Source of the DNA: Halictus rubicundus
Lineage: Eukaryota > Arthropoda > Insecta > Hymenoptera > Halictidae
Length of the DNA stretch: 64,000 nucleotides
Direction of reading: 5' to 3'
NCBI RefSeq assembly: GCF_050948215.1
Contig: NC_135157.1
Span: forward strand, 4,712,001-4,776,000
A program made the position numbers and the translations under genes. The notes below the pieces were generated by a model. It searched no databases and had not been told where the DNA came from. It worked only from the letters and a program-made list of their open reading frames with translations. Below are positions 20,461 to 31,880 of this stretch, in pieces; position 1 is the first letter of the stretch, and every line of letters begins with the position of its first letter.

Positions 20461-20595
20461 TATGCGTGCCGGATTATTTATTAGTAAAATAAAAATTGTT
20501 CAAATAAAATGTTCTTGCTTTGTTTAAAATTTTTTCTCAGATGAAAGTGTAATAGTTACATGGATCAAATTGCACCTTACATAAAATACGCAGTG
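20461..20595. mobile_element. Possible decayed TAGACTGCGGAT-family copy
   Basis: Right side CTTACATAAAATACGCAGTG resembles the family end; the left side GCGTGCCGGATTATTTATTA is only suggestive. Confidence 0.25.
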
Positions 20596-22439
20596 TACTC
20601 GTATATTTCGTATAACATAGATTTAATATAAACGTTACTTTAAGGAGACACTTGATTTTTCGGTTGATTTTGTATGAGAAATAACAAATTGTGTGTCTTC
20701 ATTATACATATAATAATTATTGTCAATCATGATAGTTTACATCCTATTTCTTCTTAAAGAATAAATTTGATGATAGTATGCAATTATAAATTGTCCAACC
20801 TGCTATTATCTTTGAAAATTAAGTGACACCGATCGAAACAGCATGCAATTTCCTACGAAATCGGGCTATTTAAGTTTTTATAAAAGCAAATAGGCGAGAC
20901 ACGAGCGCAAAACGATTACTCCGAGGCAGCTAATAATTCATCCTCGTTGAAATAAAAGAAAGCACGAGATAGAGGAACAACATTTCTGCATACGAGGGAA
21001 CAAAACAACGGAGGCGAACGAGGAATTCGCGCACTTTATTGGCGTGGCTTTCAGGTCTAATTGCAGTGTTCGTAGATTAATTTTGCTTTAATGGACTACA
21101 TAAAGATTGAATGGTAATCCCGCGGATGATGAAGCCCGCTTGTCGCGCGATTTGCACAGCCAATCTACATACATCTCGCTGATTATCTCTAATTGCTCCG
21201 CTATGGGCCGCGGAAACCACCGCGATAGAATCTTCGCGGAAGGGGGTGGAAAATGAAGGAGTATTTCATAGTGACTCGTTGCGCTGTTCTAGCGAGGATT
21301 ACGATTCACCGGTGATATGCTAACACGCGCACCCATCAATTTCACCGTCCTCCTCGTTTAACTAATGTGCCGGTTCGCACTTAACGCACGCGTTTCGCGC
21401 GCGGCCAGCGATATGCATTTAAATAGTTGCGAGCGACGTTTACCGGCCGCCGTTATCGAGCGCGGATCTTCGGGAGTAACGTTTCACGAAGTCATTGATC
21501 GAGAGATCGAGCAGCAGGCTGGCCAGTGACGTTAGATTGCCTCTATTCGGTCGCTTTCACCGACGAATCGAAGTCATTCTCCTGCGGAACAATCTTCGAT
21601 CGCGTCTTCGTGTCTGAAACACGTAGCGCAGGTTGGTCTATACTTACGCTTGCAAAGTAGAAAGCAAACAACCGGCGTGTCCGTTGTTTCAGGTCTACGA
21701 AAGCACGGTCTTCTACAAAGGGATATCGAACGTCGAATCGCCGTCGGTAAGAATAATGCTCTTATTATTTTCAATTTACGGAGAACGAGGTCTGGTAATT
21801 ACCGTTTCATTACCGAGAAACCCCGTTAAGCTAATCTCAAGAATTTTACGGAAACGGATAACGCGTGTACCAGAACCTCATCCATTTTAATCATAGTGAA
21901 GGAAGCAGGAAAGAGAATCCGTTCCCCGATGAAAGTGCGCTCGCGATAGGGGCGATACCGAGGAGACTTTTACCCGAAACTTTTCTCGCGCTGCGAGCGG
22001 TGGTGGCCCTTCACTTCGAGCGGGGATAAATTGAACGTCGTAACGACCGGGGAGGACCCACTTTCACCGAGAGGTGTTCGTGCAAGTCACCCACGCCGTA
22101 CTCTCGCAAAAGCGGTTTCCCATTGTCAGAGAAAGAAAGCACTTCGTCGCGGAGACATCCGACGAAAGTGCGAGACCCGCGTGATTAACGCAACCGCGAG
22201 CACCTTAATGCCCACTTTGCACGTCATCATCGGCGCAGCCGGCCGAACCTGGCACCGGACAAATGATCCTCGAATAAAATACGCGATCATTATCACAAAT
22301 CACGCCGGCAACGAGCGCGGGACCCATGGACCACCAGACAACTGCGCGATTGGGGAATTTTATGCGTTCATGACAAAAATGAGGGAATCAAATGCAATGC
22401 AATCAAAATTGGAGAATTTTTAAATTTTATTGTATTATT
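20596..22439. other. AT-rich then CpG-rich sequence, no gene recognised
   Basis: CpG-rich from about 20880 to 22350. The plus frame 22031-22423 (130 codons) has no known motif. TAATTA-type and CGCG-rich words alternate, as in regulatory-looking DNA, but I can identify no specific site. Confidence 0.4.
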
Positions 22440-22537
22440 TTCATTGAAATTGTTATAAAAAGAAACAAATGTCTGTGTAGCTTCTGTTCCTATGCAGTTA
22501 ATGCAGACCATCTTCATTTTGAAAATTCACGGTCTAG
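22440..22537. mobile_element. Partial TAGACTGCGGAT-family copy (right end)
   Basis: TGCAGTTAATGCAGAC followed by AAAATTCACGGTCTAGTA matches the right part of the neighbouring copy at 22730-22926 (TGCAATTGATGCAGACAATT, AAAATCCGCAATCTA). Confidence 0.5.
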
Positions 22538-22729
22538 TAGACTGCTATAGTAATCTAATGCATAATAAAAAATAAATTATAACGGTACGCCATATCCTTT
22601 AAATTTACTATATAAGCTATATATATTCTAAATATTATATATTGTAAACTAATTCTAATATTATTATATTATAAGCTATATATATTCTAAACATTATTGT
22701 GTTCTATACGTTAACAATATAGTCATGAA

Positions 22730-22926
22730 AAGACTGCGGATTTTATGGATTTATTGCAAAAATGGCTGGGTGCGATTGCACACAATAGGAAAAAATTAAT
22801 ATACTCACACGATACATTTCTTTCACGTTAATTAAACTATTAATGGGAGAGATAAATGTCTCTTTGGTTTCTGTGTCTTGCAATTGATGCAGACAATTTT
22901 TACTTCGCGTGAAAATCCGCAATCTA
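22730..22926. mobile_element. TAGACTGCGGAT miniature element, full copy
   Basis: AGACTGCGGATTTTATGGAT at the left and GTGAAAATCCGCAATCTA at the right are inverted ends. It shares the TCTTGCAATTGATGCAGACAA stretch with the copy at 38376. Confidence 0.8.
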
Positions 22927-23809
22927 ATTAGGTCTATACTGCAAACACGCAGAATAAAATAACGTTTATAAACCTATAAATTAAATTGTAAAGAAACGGT
23001 GAACAGTTTCATTTAACTTTTTAGTAACACTTTCGCGACAGCTCTGACTGCTCGACTGTTTCAGATAAGGCTCGAGATAAGGAGAGTCATAAATAAAATT
23101 TTATGAATCAGTATTTCCTTCTGAACTTCACGCTTGACATCTTTATGCCCCGAAGCGGGGAGGAAATAAATTTTACCCGATTTTTGTTTCTGCAAATGCT
23201 ACTATTAAAGTGTATACTACGTGCGAGAATCATTTACGAGAACTGCTCTTTCAGTGAATTAAGATTTAAAATGCGGCTTTACATAAATAGGAATTACTAT
23301 ATTTTCGTTATCTTGCACTTGTATCTGTAAGCACAATATCGTTCTGATTACTCTGGTTTCATAATTGTATTTTAATGATAATCGGATTTATGCAATTTTC
23401 TGTTCTCATATTCAATTTTATGGAAACTAAAATGATGGAAAAATTTCTTTCATTCTATACAAGATTGCTCGTGTTATAAGTGAAATCATAACATCGTTAA
23501 TTTCCATGAATATCTATGTTTCCTCGATCTATTAAAATTACTAAAAGAAGATATACGTTTTAACCCTACATATGACCAACATGTCAAAATGTACATTTTT
23601 ATTCCGATCTAAGACGACGCTTTTCATTTCAGAATATCAAAATCGCTGTCCCCTTTTTTTCTTCTTTATCCGAAGTACGACGAAAGCCGGTCTCGAGCCA
23701 TCGCCTTATATCGAACGAAAACTAGTGAAATATCGGTGTGGGTCAGAATTGGCTCCGGCATAGGCCTAGAACTCGCAGGAGTCCGAGGGTTGGTATAACC
23801 TTTGCTTCA
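22927..23809. other. AT-rich, no gene seen
   Basis: Short frames (23103-23330) lack recognisable features. Confidence 0.4.
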
Positions 23810-23861
23810 CACAATTAATGTAAATGATTTTCTATCTTGCATAAAGATCCGCAGTCTAGTA
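23810..23861. mobile_element. TAGACTGCGGAT-family right end
   Basis: CTTGCATAAAGATCCGCAGT followed by CTAGTAATAAC is one of the best-preserved right ends in the window; no left end is seen within 250 bases. Confidence 0.5.
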
Positions 23862-24597
23862 ATAACATTTGAACAGATTCGGATGAATAATATGAATTTC
23901 AAGGTTATTTTCTACTTTAATAAGTAGAACAAAGTATAATCAGCAAGAAACAGAAAAGAAGAATGTGACAAGCCGGCCAGGTCACAATCTCCCGATAATA
24001 ATACCGCAACGGTCGGATAATCCTGAATGAACCTGGACTTTCGAAGGCAGAGGCGTGCCCGTCAATTTCGCAATATCCGTAAATCTGCATTAAACAATAA
24101 AACGAAAGCGGTTCCGACCGGAGCTAGCATCCGGCGGTCAAGGAGTAATCCTGAAACGGTTCGAGCAAAAAAGCCGAAGTTACGGAGAAAGGGCCTAACG
24201 ACGGAGCGTACAGGAGATCTAATTTGAATGTTGATAGTAACCATTTCTCTTCTAGCTAATTACTCCGGGACGCTGAAATGGTTGGTTCCCGCGGCAGGCA
24301 AAAAACCGCTGGTACCCTCGTTACACCGTTCACTCATCAGCCATCAGGAGGAAGATGCATGAAGCCGCCACCTAATTAAGACATCGAACGAACCCGAGTG
24401 TGGGCAGTGAGCGCGTTTCGCAGCTTTCGCGAAAACCGATTGATTCGTGCTCGTGGGCCTCGATCGGAAATTTACGCATTCGACATTTGTCGTTGTAATG
24501 CGAACTGATGGAATCTATTGTGGACTAGAGAGATCTTGATCTAGAAGATCTTGATCTTCCGATCAGAGTCCTCTCGCCAGATAGATTATATCAGGAG
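23862..24597. other. No gene recognised
   Basis: Contains a doubled AGATCTTGATCT at 24531-24556 and a CpG-rich stretch. Frame 24027-24227 shows no motif. Confidence 0.4.
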
Positions 24598-25437
24598 TTT
24601 CACTTAAAATGTCGGATTTTGTTGGATAAAATTAAAAGCCTGTAGTTTTTTCTCGGAACGGATTTATTCAACAAAATAATCACCATTGTGTTTTGTCAAC
24701 GCTCAGGTAGTACAAAATTTTAATTTTGATTAAAAAGATTTTCTCTGGTTAATAAAGTTTTCTAATGACAGCCTGTCGATTAGCAAAGGGCTGATTTTGC
24801 ACATGGTTGCTAACACTTCGGAAAAGGTGAGAATCTGTCGGTGACCGGTCAGTTGAATAAGATGAATTAGGGACAACTTCATAATCCAACTCCATTAATT
24901 TTTGCTATGTCGTTCTGCTACCAGCGGTCTAGCGTTGTCATGCAGAAGTATCGGACTACGTCCATTAACCAAAGACGACTGTTTCAAACGCAAACTTATG
25001 GTCGCTTTGGATACTAGAAAAGTTTCTGTGAGGCTCAGAATAAAAGTTGACGGATTTCTTTCAACTTCTGCCCGTAATTCATCTTCATCAATGACAGAGG
25101 GTTGTCGTCCACGGCTCTCATGTTCCAACTCACATTTTCCTTCTCTGAAAATCTGATACCAACACTGTCCTTCGTCGCAGCTGATGCGTCAAGTCCCTTT
25201 CTGAATTGAAAAAAGGAAAAGTACGAACTGAAAAGGAGAAAAGGAAAAGATATACTAACACTGCAGGTAGCCGAAACTCGCTAAAAATGATCAAAACTTT
25301 CAGATAGATAAGCACGTTTTGCCACAACATCGTCACAAACATGGCTTACCAAAAATGTGAACATTTCATGTGCAGCTACCTGATACAAACGGAAGAATAG
25401 TTCATAGTCAGATATGTAAAATCCGGATGGTCTGTGA
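24598..25437 (-). mobile_element. Internally deleted mariner element
   Basis: The transposase reads on the minus strand. The element's 3' edge appears on plus as CACTTAAAATGTCGGATTTT at about 24601; a weaker inverted partner TAAAATCCGGATGG occurs at about 25418. The body is about 840 bp against the 1.3 kb usual for mariners, and the protein homology confirms a large internal loss. A miniature element starts about 60 bases beyond the right edge. Confidence 0.75.
24675..25181 (-). pseudogene. Mariner transposase pseudogene
   Basis: Reading on minus, the frame gives CWYQIFREGKCELEHESRG, then PSVIDEDELRAEVERNPS and VSKATISLRLKQ: the classic mariner helix-turn-helix region with its RGRPS linker. 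It then jumps straight to SPILLHDNARP, the motif carrying the second catalytic Asp, so the part holding the first Asp is deleted. After a frameshift near 24893, homology continues with YEVVPNSSYSTDRSPTDSHL, which carries the third Asp in SPTD, then ANRQAV, and in another frame a C-terminal HNGDYF. The usual HDNARPH is HDNARPL here. With a missing catalytic Asp, at least two frame changes and stops, it cannot make active transposase. Family assignment is strong; the subfamily is not determined. Confidence 0.85.
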
Positions 25438-25500
25438 TCAGACAAGTAGAAGGGATTGTTCCAGCGTCAAACAAGTGGAAAGACTATAGTCTATGATCAG

Positions 25501-25699
25501 TAGACTTCGGATCTTTATGCAGTTATAGCTTATGAAAATTTTCAAAAAGCTGTAATATAAAATTCGATAGAATTTAGTACGATTTTTATTTGTTTTGGAT
25601 CTACAGGGGCTGTTCCCACGAAAAATAGGATTTTATTGCATTCAATTTTCTAAGAATTTGTCTGCAAAAATTAGAAATTGCATAAACATGCGCAGTCTA
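25501..25699. mobile_element. TAGACTGCGGAT miniature element, full copy
   Basis: TAGACTTCGGATCTTTATGC at the left and GCATAAACATGCGCAGTCTA at the right; 199 bp, TA on both flanks. Collinear with 10431-10623. Confidence 0.85.
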
Positions 25700-25841
25700 A
25701 TGATCAGACGTATTAGCAATTGTTTATTGTTCAGGGACATCGAAGGCAGATTTTATATTATATTTATATTAATTTACAGGTAGATATTTTGCTTTTGCAG
25801 CTTTTGCAGTTGCACCGCTTTCTTGAAGAATAGAAATGTCC

Positions 25842-25930
25842 TTAACCCTTTCGTTACTGTTTGGCGCCCAGAGGCGCTTCGAAATTTTGAACAGTACATC
25901 AGTCCATTGGAACTCGAAATAAAACTAAAC
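25842..25930. mobile_element. One end of a TTAACCC piggyBac-type miniature element
   Basis: TTAACCCTTTCGTTACTGTT followed by TGGCGCC-type words parallels the left end at 12844 (TTAACCC...GGCGAC...GGCGCC). No right end found. Confidence 0.45.
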
Positions 25931-26412
25931 TGTACGTGATCGATTGCTCAGTGCTTACCCCAAGGACGGCAGAAAGAAAAATATCTGGTTCGCCCAGAAT
26001 AATTTGCATCCATTCGCAGCATAAGCCGCGTAAAATGTCTCGGATACGCGTGTCCTTGCGATCGTGCGTCTCGTTACCATGCGTGGAAAGGTCAAGTTGG
26101 GTCCGGAGAGTAGGAGGATGCAGCGGAGAGGTGTATAGAGGCGAAAGAACGAGGATGAAGAGCGAAGAGGGATCTCGGCTCGCATCGACGCGTTTTAAGG
26201 CATCGAGGAGAGGGCGGTTCGTCCCATTTACATCGAAGGCGGCCCGCGGAATGGCAGTCGAAGGCACGAAGGCCGGCAACGATAAATAACGTAACTCCGC
26301 CCAAAATATAAATTGAACGCTACCGGTGTGTGGTCCCGTATGGGTGCCTCTATACTCGCGCTCCCAGCCACCTATTAAAACGGCTGCGTTATCGTTTGCC
26401 CCTGCGCACCAC

Positions 26413-26474
<62 letters not shown>

Positions 26475-26868
26475 TCTCTCTCTCTTTGCTTGAACCTTTC
26501 TTTCTCTTCTCGCTCGAGTTTACACGAGAATATTAATACCACGCGGGTTACACGCTATGAAATATCGATCGTTTTCGTACCGCGTGCATATCTGCAGGCC
26601 TCCACTTCCATCCGTACGGGGTGCGATAAGAATATGAAATCTTGATAGCTCCGAATACCTCTTGGGCTCTGCTGGTATCCTTTTAGCTCCGGGGGATAAT
26701 CTGAATTTGAAGAGTTTCGACACGTAGACAGCGTTGCTGTTCTCGTTATCCTTTTCTTTCTTTTTACGCACGACCCTCTTACGGTACCCTGAAAACACGG
26801 TGTCGATATAAAACTGTGACAACCCTTGTATAAACCGATATGCTTATAACTCATCTTCCATGTAGCAT
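25931..26868. other. CpG-rich block, no gene recognised
   Basis: Four overlapping frames between 25899 and 26304 lie on both strands, a sign of stop-poor sequence rather than coding. Includes the CT microsatellite at 26415-26486. Confidence 0.4.
26415..26486. repeat. (CT)n microsatellite
   Basis: About 36 CT units with one CCC interruption near 26471. Confidence 0.95.
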
Positions 26869-27236
26869 TATAGTAGGTTCCAGTATAATGCGATCAAAAA
26901 TTGTTCGAAAAGACTGTGTATACAGTGATTTCTTTATATATGTCGCCAAGACCTGGATGATAAACGTCGCGGAATTATCCCCACTACCGCGGGGTATACC
27001 CCGTGAGGGGCCAAGCCGGGGAGTGTAAACATAACATGGCTCGGGTATGTCTCCTGGACGATACATGACGCTGACAAGACCCGTGTTGTTGACATATATC
27101 GAGAATTCACTGTATTTGTCTTCTTGTGGCAGCTCAGTCTTTTTAAACAACGTTTTGTACATTTACCGTTAAATGAAACACATGCTATCAAAATCTTTTG
27201 AAACTTTTTGATCACGTTATACGAGAGTCTATTGTA
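26869..27236. mobile_element. TA-flanked TIR element (GACTC-GTATAACGCGATC family) carrying a nested element
   Basis: The left end TAGTAGGTTCCAGTATAATG then CGATCAAAAA and the right end TTTTTGATCACGTTATACGA then GAGTCTATTGTA are inverted partners. The interior GTTTAAAAAGACTGAG core (minus, 27133-27162) is shared with 6843-6960. Positions 26921-27114 are a separate element inserted into it. Confidence 0.75.
26921..27114 (+). mobile_element. CAGTGAATTCTCGATATATG miniature element, copy 2 (nested)
   Basis: TACAGTGATTTCTTTATATA and ATATCGAGAATTCACTGTA are inverted ends with TA at both edges. 194 bp and collinear with copies at 12090 and 62324, including CCGCGGGGTATACCCCG, which is itself a palindrome. 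Confidence 0.9.
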
Positions 27237-27310
27237 CTTACCACGGTCAAATGACCGGTTTTCTATTTCACAATTATTGAAATTCTAATTAAGTACATTT
27301 TATAATGCAA
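27237..27310 (+). repeat. Fragment related to the TTAACACTAGAACTACC family
   Basis: ACCACGGTCAAATGACCGGT then TTCACAATTATTGAAATT parallels 32775-32830 (ACCGATCCAGTCAAAATGAC, TTCACAATTACAAAAATT). Edges are unclear. Confidence 0.4.
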
Positions 27311-28653
27311 ATTATACAAAGTTTAAGTAAATTCAGTCTTCTCCTTTCTATCAGACGTTTCACATTAATACGTTTTGTGCTTTGTAGGTTCAGTGTTTAT
27401 ATACTTGAACAACCATCCACGAATGTATAATTGAATTGTATGATGTTTTCGCAAGTTTTGAAGCAAAGAACTGCGAATTCTTTGGACCACAAAGGATTTG
27501 GAATGCATCCACGGTACTGAAAAAATTGCGTAAATATTCGGAGATGTTTTAGTGCGTGGCACAGTGCTACAAAAATGTTTAGGAAACAGGGCTGTAGCTC
27601 GAACAGGAAACTGTCGATTTCCGGACGAAAAAGCCGAAGGAAAACAATGGCAGTCGACGATTCGAGTAGAAACGGGTGTTCCCGATTTTTGTTGTCTTCC
27701 ACTTAAGCCAGTGATCCATGACTACCACGGATAGGTAGCGAAGCATGGAAAATCATCGCGTTTCCGTCGATAGGTGCGCAGCTTGCGCCCAGAGAACACG
27801 GAGAGCAGACAACAATGGAGGCGCATTAAGACGTTCCAACGTTGTATCCAGGCTTCCCGCGGTCTTATTGTCCCCGACGACGCGATTATCGGCTGCCCGC
27901 TCGTGATACTCCTATATTGGCAACGTCGACGAGAACAATGATACAAATAATAAGAACGACGATAAGAAAGTTGCTACAATAGGTTTTGCTCGCTTAGGAA
28001 CGGACCCGGGTTGCACGCACCTATCTATCCAATAATAAAAGATAATTACACGATACACCTTTTGTTTGCGTTAGGACGGGCCATTACGCAACTATCGCGC
28101 AATTTGCAAGCGATTTACAACGCGTGGTAGGCGTTACGATACCGACGATCCTATCCGATAGACACGATAAATTGCGCTGCAGTAAAATTAGTTTGCTTTA
28201 GAATGGAAACGACCCAGTTCAGCCAGTTTTACGTCCGACGAGGTCTTCGCGAAGGGATTTCCGTTTTGTTTCGTCGGATTGGTCTCCGGGTATCCGATGA
28301 AGTCGATAATGAAGATCATGCTTTTGAACGTGTACTGAAAACATATGTACTCTACACGTATATGTACGACAGTTCACAATAAACGTATCGACCATTAAAT
28401 GCGACCGATACGTGTTGCCCTATAAAATTGATATGATTGTCTTTAATTCGATTCTGTACAATTTATATTATAATATAAGTTTGAATAACGAAAATGTAGA
28501 CATTTATTTATGAATGCGTTTTTATGATTTCAATAATTGTAAGATAAAAATCTCGAAACCGGTTATTTGACCAGCAGTGGTAGTATTTAAGTGGGGTATT
28601 TAAGCACCCCTGCATTATATATGCTTTAATTTATGTAATTTCTAAAATATCAA
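27311..28653. other. No gene recognised
   Basis: Mixed AT-rich and CpG-rich sequence. Frames in 27365-27946 lack known motifs. Confidence 0.4.
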
Positions 28654-28838
28654 TACAGCAAACATTCCTGTAACGCGGTACTCTGAAGTCCTATGACGCA
28701 GCATTTGATTTATATCAAATTTAATTTGATTTATATCAAATTTAATTTGATTTGATTCGTACTAATTTTGGCTTTCTTATAATCTGATTTCCATCTAACG
28801 CGGTACGAATTAATCGCGTTATAGGAGGATTGCCAATA
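28654..28838. mobile_element. TIR element of the TATAACGCGATC family with an internal short tandem repeat
   Basis: The left end TACAGCAAACATTCCTGTAA then CGCGGTAC and, on minus, the right end AATCCTCCTATAACGCGATT then CGTACCGCG are inverted relatives. The first bases match other members (TCCTGTATAACGCGATC at 6856). Confidence 0.6.
28705..28757. repeat. 21-bp tandem repeat (2.5 copies)
   Basis: TTTGATTTATATCAAATTTA recurs every 21 bases from 28705; each unit is itself nearly palindromic (TTTGAT...ATCAAA). Confidence 0.8.
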
Positions 28839-29933
28839 TTAATTTATGATTCCTATGGCTTCACAAATTTTTGGGTTGTTGATATAAAAATAAATGAAGA
28901 CGTCATGTTTATTCGAAATATTTATTCAATAAATTGTCCATTTTTATACGAAATACCTGACATTTTTCCATTTTCTAGTAGAAATCAACTTCTCCTTGGG
29001 GATAACTGTATTCTCAGTAATATTGTAATATACCAGAAAATGTAGATATGATAGCCTATTTCTTTCAAGACAAATAATTCATTGAATAATTTATTTCCAT
29101 ACCGACAACCTCGAAATTTGTAAAGCCATAGGTCTCGATCAATAAATTATTGTTAATGTTTTAACAATTACAAAAATTAAAGCAAGGATGTATTAATACC
29201 AGGATGATTTGTAATAATATGTAATATATTTAATACAAGTGTATTTAACGACATGCACATGTACCTAGGTGCAATAAGGGTCTCTAGCCGATGGCGAACT
29301 CGCTCGCGTGTCTGACTACGTCTTATTCTACTTACGAGGGGATCTAGGCAACCCGGAAATTCTTATTTTTAGTTCAAACCACAATATAATTTTAAAGTGA
29401 CATGAAGAACGCATCTTGAAGAAAAATTGCATTTTACTATACACATTGCGTAAAAATAATTTTCGAAAAATTTATGTTTTCTACGTTATTCAAGCACCAA
29501 AGTTTGGAACTAAATATCTTTAAAAATTGATACGAGTGTCCTCATATTCGCGTGCTTTCATATTTCAAAAATATTTATTTTAAAAATAGTCGTATAAAAG
29601 ACCCGAGTATGATAATATACTTCCTTTTTCTCTACACTTTAAATCAACAAATTATGTCACATATATAACGTCATGTTTTAAAAATATACGTCTCATAACA
29701 TCAACAAATCAATCATTTTACAATTCCCTTAAAATAGAGAACAGGTGAATTTTCACCATGCGGAAGATGTGAGGATAAATATTTACAATTTTATAGGTCC
29801 ATCTGCAGATTCTATAATAATTAAGTATTAATACAATTTGACAATTTCTTGTCTCCAAACAATTTTACAAAAATTGACTCGAATTGGATGTCCCGTCCCA
29901 TATGGTTACATGCCAAGAAACCATACAGAGTGT
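28839..29933. other. AT-rich, no gene seen
   Basis: Frame 28830-29045 (71 codons) has no recognised features. No RNA genes or repeat ends noted. Confidence 0.4.
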
Positions 29934-30090
29934 CCCGTATACTATGGGCATTCCATTGGGAAGTAATTCTACTCGCAAAAGTGAGTCGAGAAGCGATAAT
30001 AACATTTTTTCATTCGACCCTTCGTTTTCGAATAATCGGCGGATCTTTCGAAGGATCGGCTGATGTGTCTGATCATGACCTACCGATTCT
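29934..30090 (+). repeat. End region of an ACAGGGTGTCCCGTAT-type DNA repeat
   Basis: ACAGAGTGTCCCGTATACTA, GGGCATTCCATTGGGAAGTA, AAAAGTGAGTCGAGAAG, then ATTTTTTCATTCGACCCTTC and GTTTTCGAATAATCGG. I recognise this order of words as a widespread hymenopteran interspersed repeat. The frame 29849-30196 passes through it and is therefore not taken as a gene. Confidence 0.5.
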
Positions 30091-31207
30091 ACTTGTTGCT
30101 CGCGAGTCCTACGTATCTTTAAACCCATTTTTCCGGAAAACGAGGTGTCAAAAGAAAAAATTGTATTCCATCTTTTCGTCTCACTTTAGCGCGTAGAATT
30201 GTACTAGTAACTGTGTAGTACATGTTTCAGTCACTAGCCGCATAACATAACATTTCCTTTGGAAACTTAGCAGACTCGGTCAGCCGCCACCTGAAACGAG
30301 TAGTTTCGCGATTCGCTGGAGGAGCTCGCGAGGGTTAAGCGAGCATGAAAACGAAAATGTACTATGCGTCACCTTTTTATTACCATGCGACCAGTTTTCG
30401 CCGCGGTGTTTCGCTCGTGATCGAAGGAAATCTGCTTGTGCCGGGAAATAATGGTCGGCTTGGCCGGGCTCGCGAAGAATGGGAGACTCGTAAATTCGTT
30501 CCGGGCGTCGCCCGCGCGAATTTCTCGCAGCGTGTAAAATCACTCGGGAATCACTTCCACGTTGTAAACACGTCGTGTAAACGGGTTCCGTGTACGCAGC
30601 CCTATACACCTATCGCCGTGGACAAAGAGCCTGGAAAACGGTTATTGGCAGGCAGGATATTGGCTACGCGGCCTCAAACGAACGCCCGCTGGAGCTCTCG
30701 GCTCTCTCACCGGCTAAGGTACCTTATGACCCTGCCGTAAAAACTTTTCGTCGGCGGCACGCATTCTACAGGTTTTCCGTGACAAAAGCGATAATGCGCC
30801 ATTCAATCGACGCCTTATCGTGTCCTTTCTCCCGTAGGACGCCCGAGAAAAGTCGCTGGGGTGTGTTAGAACACGCGACCCGCAAGGTACAACCTCGGGA
30901 AGCGATCCTTGTGCTGGGAAGTAAACTTCTTCGAGCTGTTGCGCCGACTTTGTTGCAAAACTGTTCGCCTACCTTTCACGGTTTGCCGATACTAATATTC
31001 AGTAATATTCGGTAATATTCAGAACACTGTCTAACAATTTGAGGGACGCGTCTCCTAGAAATTGCGAATCAACTTTTCCGTTAAGGTATTGTAAATGTGG
31101 TTTGAATCTGCAAAATGCTAGAAGGGTGATAGAGTACTTTCAGTATCGTACATCTTCACTTTCCAATTTTTATTTCACTAAGTTAATTTTATTTCGATAA
31201 GTTACTT
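30091..31207. other. CpG-rich block, no gene recognised
   Basis: Frames 30345-30740 and 30590-31015 overlap in different phases of one CpG-rich stretch; neither resembles a known protein. A repeated TAATATTC word at about 30990-31022 is trivial. Confidence 0.4.
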
Positions 31208-31585
31208 TTATTTGAGGCAATTTTTGAAGCTGCTGGACTGCCGCTCGAACTGTTCAAAGAGAATAACTTTTTCTGTCTGCCTTTTACAACAACTTCTGCT
31301 TTTTTGTTGCCGTTTTATCGAACATAAAATTCTTTCGTTTCAGGCCTCATTTCTGCAGGTAACGGACGTGAATATTTTTAAAACATGGATGCTATTAAAC
31401 GCGTATTGGCTGGCGCGTCTATGTATGAATTACCGTTTCTAATTCTTCTGTACAGGTACTAAACCGGGGAAATCCTTAAATCGTTAATAACTTGAAAACG
31501 CAGTTAAAATCGCGAATTTTTCTTTGAAGAATAAAGACTTAAATTTTCTCTCACCTGTTGCTGTATATTCTATATATTGTAACTT
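31208..31585 (+). repeat. Dispersed repeat, copy 2 (first copy at 5404-5745)
   Basis: Collinear with copy 1. It carries about 60 additional bases after the ATCGAACATAAAAT word, so one copy has a deletion or the other an insertion. Confidence 0.75.
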
Positions 31586-31671
31586 AAACACATTGAACTC
31601 AGAGAATCAATGAAAATCATTTACGGCCAATTAAATTATTGAAGTGCCTCCAAGAAACAGAGAATGGTCAT

Positions 31672-31880
31672 CTAACCCCTTGCCTTAGAACTACTACGTT
31701 GTTAAAAATGCTCTGTGTAAAACAGAAAATTTATATTTATTGTATATCTACATTTGGTGTAAAGTTAAATATTGTTTGTAAAGAAATATAATTGTATTTC
31801 AATTTAGGAGAAATAAATAACACAAATATTTCGAAATCTACAGAACAAGCCCGATTCAATGTTATAAGACAAGGGGTTGA
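31672..31880 (+). mobile_element. TTAACCCCTTGC-family miniature element
   Basis: TAACCCCTTGCCTTAGAACT at the left and AAGACAAGGGGTTG at the right are inverted ends; flanking TTAA has decayed (CTAA, TTGA). The interior AATTTATATTTATTGTATAT, CTACA matches other copies. Confidence 0.75.

Noticed and set aside
26330..26536. Ser-Leu repeat frame
   Set aside because: Translation of the CT microsatellite.
29849..30196. 115-codon plus frame
   Set aside because: Passes through an interspersed repeat of the ACAGGGTGTCCC type.
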